Source: Sphingobacteriales bacterium (GTDB taxonomy: Bacteria > Bacteroidota > Bacteroidia > Chitinophagales > Chitinophagaceae). Taken from it: a stretch of 64,000 nucleotides of DNA. Below, piece by piece: positions 63,001 through 64,000 of this stretch. Numbering within the stretch: the first letter of the stretch is position 1; every line of letters begins with the position of its first letter. Below the pieces are notes generated by a model. It was given only the letters and a program-made list of their open reading frames with translations. It was not told the DNA's origin and ran no database searches. The position numbers were made by a program, and so were the translations under genes. The stretch covers positions 78,809 through 142,808 of the forward strand of contig JAAXIF010000098.1 in NCBI GenBank assembly GCA_012270485.1, written 5' to 3'.

Positions 63001-64000
63001 TTGGGTAATAATGCCACGGTTTGTGCTACCGCAAACAATGGCTCATTAACATTGAATGGTTATAATGGTACTATTCTGAACTGGGAGTTTTCAGTGAATA
63101 ATGGCAGTAGCTGGTCTGTTATTTCCAATACTACTAATACACACAGCTATACAAATCTTACTACTACCACCCAATACAGAGTTAATGTACAAAGCGGTGT
63201 TTGCCCACCTCAGTATTCCAATACAGCTACTGTTTCTGTTGTTCCTCCTGTTGAAACACCCAATGCCGGAAATGATTTTGGTGTATGTAATGTAGCTGCA
63301 ACTACTTTAAATGCAACAGCTCCCAGTTCCGGAAGCGGAAGTTGGTTACTGATCAGTGGTCCGTCAGCTGTAAGCTTTACCAATGCAGCCGATGCTCATA
63401 CTACCGTTAATGGTTTGGTAGCGGGTACTTATCAGTTTGAGTGGACCATCAGTAATGGTGTTTGTACAAATTTGAAAGATACTGTTATTGTTACTGTTTA
63501 TCCTGCAACGGTTCCGGGCACTTTATCTGCCAGCACTACTGTTTGTGCAACAGCAAATAATGGCACACTGTCTCTCGCCGGGTTTACAGGTAACATCCTT
63601 CATTGGGAAGCTTCTACAGATAATGGAACTTCTTGGACCAATATTCCTAACACTACCAATACACTCAACTTTACCAAACTTTCTTCTACTACTCAATACA
63701 GAGTGTATGTACAAAGTGGTGTTTGTGCTCCGCAGTATTCTAATATTATTACTATTACTGTACTACCTGCTGTAACTACTGCCAATGCAGGTATTGATAC
63801 ACATGTTTGTTTTACTACGGCTACCATCCTTGCTGCCAATACGCCTACAAATGGTACTGGTACTTGGTCAGTTCTTTCGGGTGCTCCTTCTGCTGTTAGT
63901 TTTACCAATGCGAATAATCCTAATTCAACTGTGAATGGATTAGTGGTAGGTACTTATCAGTTTGTATGGACCATCTCGAATGGTACTTGTACCGATTCAA
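60058..64000 (+). CDS. giant secreted modular Ig/PKD-like protein, 5' part (runs off window)
   Basis: An open frame of 1,314 codons with no stop, from ATG 60058 to the window end. The N-terminal signal (MTLQKYTYRVVLLLCCLYTS, then SLVKGQG) indicates export. The first ~220 mature residues form a jelly-roll-like domain (FITNYSFQSSGALDDGRYIV, VFFTQQVDNLCPGSTYNFSA, CGNDLAIDDILF). Next are an Ig-like domain (PAYQWQKSTDGGTTWSNIG), PKD-like domains (VVTYTITPYYGGCAGEPYT), and from about 62200 two alternating modules. Asn, Thr and Ser dominate, Cys is spaced regularly. The architecture resembles gliding-associated/T9SS surface proteins, but their C-terminal sorting domain is outside the window. Function probably adhesion; not proven. 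Confidence 0.85.
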   Translation, partial: MTLQKYTYRVVLLLCCLYTSSLVKGQGTCSNGALAPVFSQAFGQGASSSSKTTVPSGFITNYSFQSSGALDDGRYIVTPRVQNSGRNDWAVGADHTGNSNGNMFLVNAGTGGSVFFTQQVDNLCPGSTYNFSAWLANVNTTSNTLPICGTGYVYPNVTFNIKNTSGTVLATYNTGNLPLTVNRSVAPNWQQYGFSFALPSGTTSLILEMVDAYGGQPQCGNDLAIDDILFTACTPTVAIYFSNGTTVCAGTSTTINAAITNNPFTSPAYQWQKSTDGGTTWSNIGTASTSSSYTINNLTNTDGASYRVIVGPDVASLSSSTCITASAAVSLTVASVKLNDDVIECNNGITSYSSSDQYYKVTYSNNNVGNSYLWSVSSSGSWSFQGAHNPSSQYPRFQFNSSAAYTVSVRFTTNGVSCSDTQVVFKNAIATASILNSKDTSICYNTNSVTLSGSVSYVTNNYSWSTSGTGSFSNTNSLNPTYTPSLADKLSGLVKLYFTGTSTYNANGNCGSNTSKDSMILRIYPNNTGTNTTSAICSNQLLTYSPSSTQPGSTFLWISAFTSGSGSGNTASGSGNISNLLVNASSTTAAVVTYTITPYYGGCAGEPYTLTVTVNPNPTLTITNTTTEICSGVATNIQLSSSLTGSLFSWTSSIVSGTASGHSSNATASSVNTITDIITNTSTSNAIIRYRITTVSPSGCTRIDSTDITIKPNPTTGAAGTDQQLCNLSSTQLNANTPVVGNGTWTMASGPSTVTFSNASLATSTVSGMVPGTYVFVWSISNSPCAVSRDSVNVIISPKTVAGTLSNNMNVCFGSNSGTLTLAGYTGNIIRWEFSTNGGANWTSLTNTSNTHSFNNLTASTIFRAVVQSGSCSSQFSNTVTVTVDPLTVPGTLSGTTTVCSGSNSGVLTLSGYTGNIIRWEASTDGGLTWPTSYAVNTNTYTFSNLTQTTTFRAVVQSGSCSIEYSNAITVTVSPLTVPGTLGNNATVCATANNGSLTLNGYNGTILNWEFSVNNGSSWSVISNTTNTHSYTNLTTTTQYRVNVQSGVCPPQYSNTATVSVVPPVETPNAGNDFGVCNVAATTLNATAPSSGSGSWLLISGPSAVSFTNAADAHTTVNGLVAGTYQFEWTISNGVCTNLKDTVIVTVYPATVPGTLSASTTVCATANNGTLSLAGFTGNILHWEASTDNGTSWTNIPNTTNTLNFTKLSSTTQYRVYVQSGVCAPQYSNIITITVLPAVTTANAGIDTHVCFTTATILAANTPTNGTGTWSVLSGAPSAVSFTNANNPNSTVNGLVVGTYQFVWTISNGTCTDS
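62197..64000 (+). repeat. alternating ~80-residue modules inside the giant gene
   Basis: Type A (VPGTLS...C..N.G.L.L.GYTGNI..WE.ST..G..W...N...Y.F.NL...T.FR..VQSG.C...YSN): copies near 62458, 62722, 62989 and 63511. Type B (AGxDxxxC...LNA..P..G.G.W...SGPS.V.F.NA....T.V.GL..GTY.F.W.ISN..C): near 62203, 63262 and 63781 (cut). Order B-A-A-A-B-A-B. Confidence 0.8.

Noticed and set aside
62197..64000. CRISPR-like or tandem DNA repeat
   Set aside because: The repeats are degenerate at DNA level, about 240-270 bp long and in frame; they are protein modules.

Overview
The window is a chromosomal segment of a member of the Bacteroidota, most likely family Chitinophagaceae. The evidence is three tandem SusC/SusD outer-membrane uptake pairs, a DUF1501/DUF1800 pair, RNase G beside an HU-like gene and mutY, a divergent PEP carboxylase, very few Shine-Dalgarno sites, and several promoter candidates of the Bacteroidota type (TTTG about 20 nt upstream of TAnnTTTG). 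Base composition looks moderately AT-rich throughout. I found no rRNA, tRNA, CRISPR array, phage or transposase gene, and the species cannot be named from sequence reading alone.

Layout. (1) 1-6.8 kb, information processing: mutY (cut by the window edge), HU-like protein, TPR protein, a 31-residue COX24/AURKAIP1-like protein, RNase G, a membrane zinc peptidase, radA and comF. (2) 6.8-17.5 kb, metabolism and transport: glutathione peroxidase, acetyl-CoA synthetase, a WG-repeat protein, DUF1501 and DUF1800 partners, and divergent OPT and POT oligopeptide transporters. (3) 17.5-25.9 kb: purD, then the cell-shape cluster mreB-mreC-mreD-mrdA-rodA and a metallo-hydrolase. (4) 25.9-42.6 kb: a sigma/anti-sigma/periplasmic-protein operon, ppc, a base-excision glycosylase, mnmD, an SPFH protein, an M23 peptidase, alaS, a double-PDZ protein, a DUF1028 protein, gatB and a TlpA-like lipoprotein. 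(5) 42.7-57.3 kb: three SusC-SusD pairs, all on the minus strand, each followed by a terminator-like hairpin. (6) 57.5-64 kb: an RND/MMPL exporter and the first 1,314 codons of a giant secreted modular protein that runs off the window.

The signals I would look at first are structural. A 113-bp element occurs twice, 9.8 kb apart, with one mismatch. Each copy lies 22-28 bp after the stop of a different susD gene and has imperfect 17-bp terminal inverted repeats, which suggests a non-autonomous mobile element now acting as a terminator. A family of palindromes built from short, imperfectly repeated words sits at many gene ends; their sequences mostly differ but their architecture is the same. 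A good intrinsic terminator upstream of radA has no gene in front of it, which suggests a small RNA. The giant surface protein has two module types in the order B-A-A-A-B-A-B. No clearly new multi-gene defence or biosynthetic system is visible, and most of the remaining genes are ordinary housekeeping genes.
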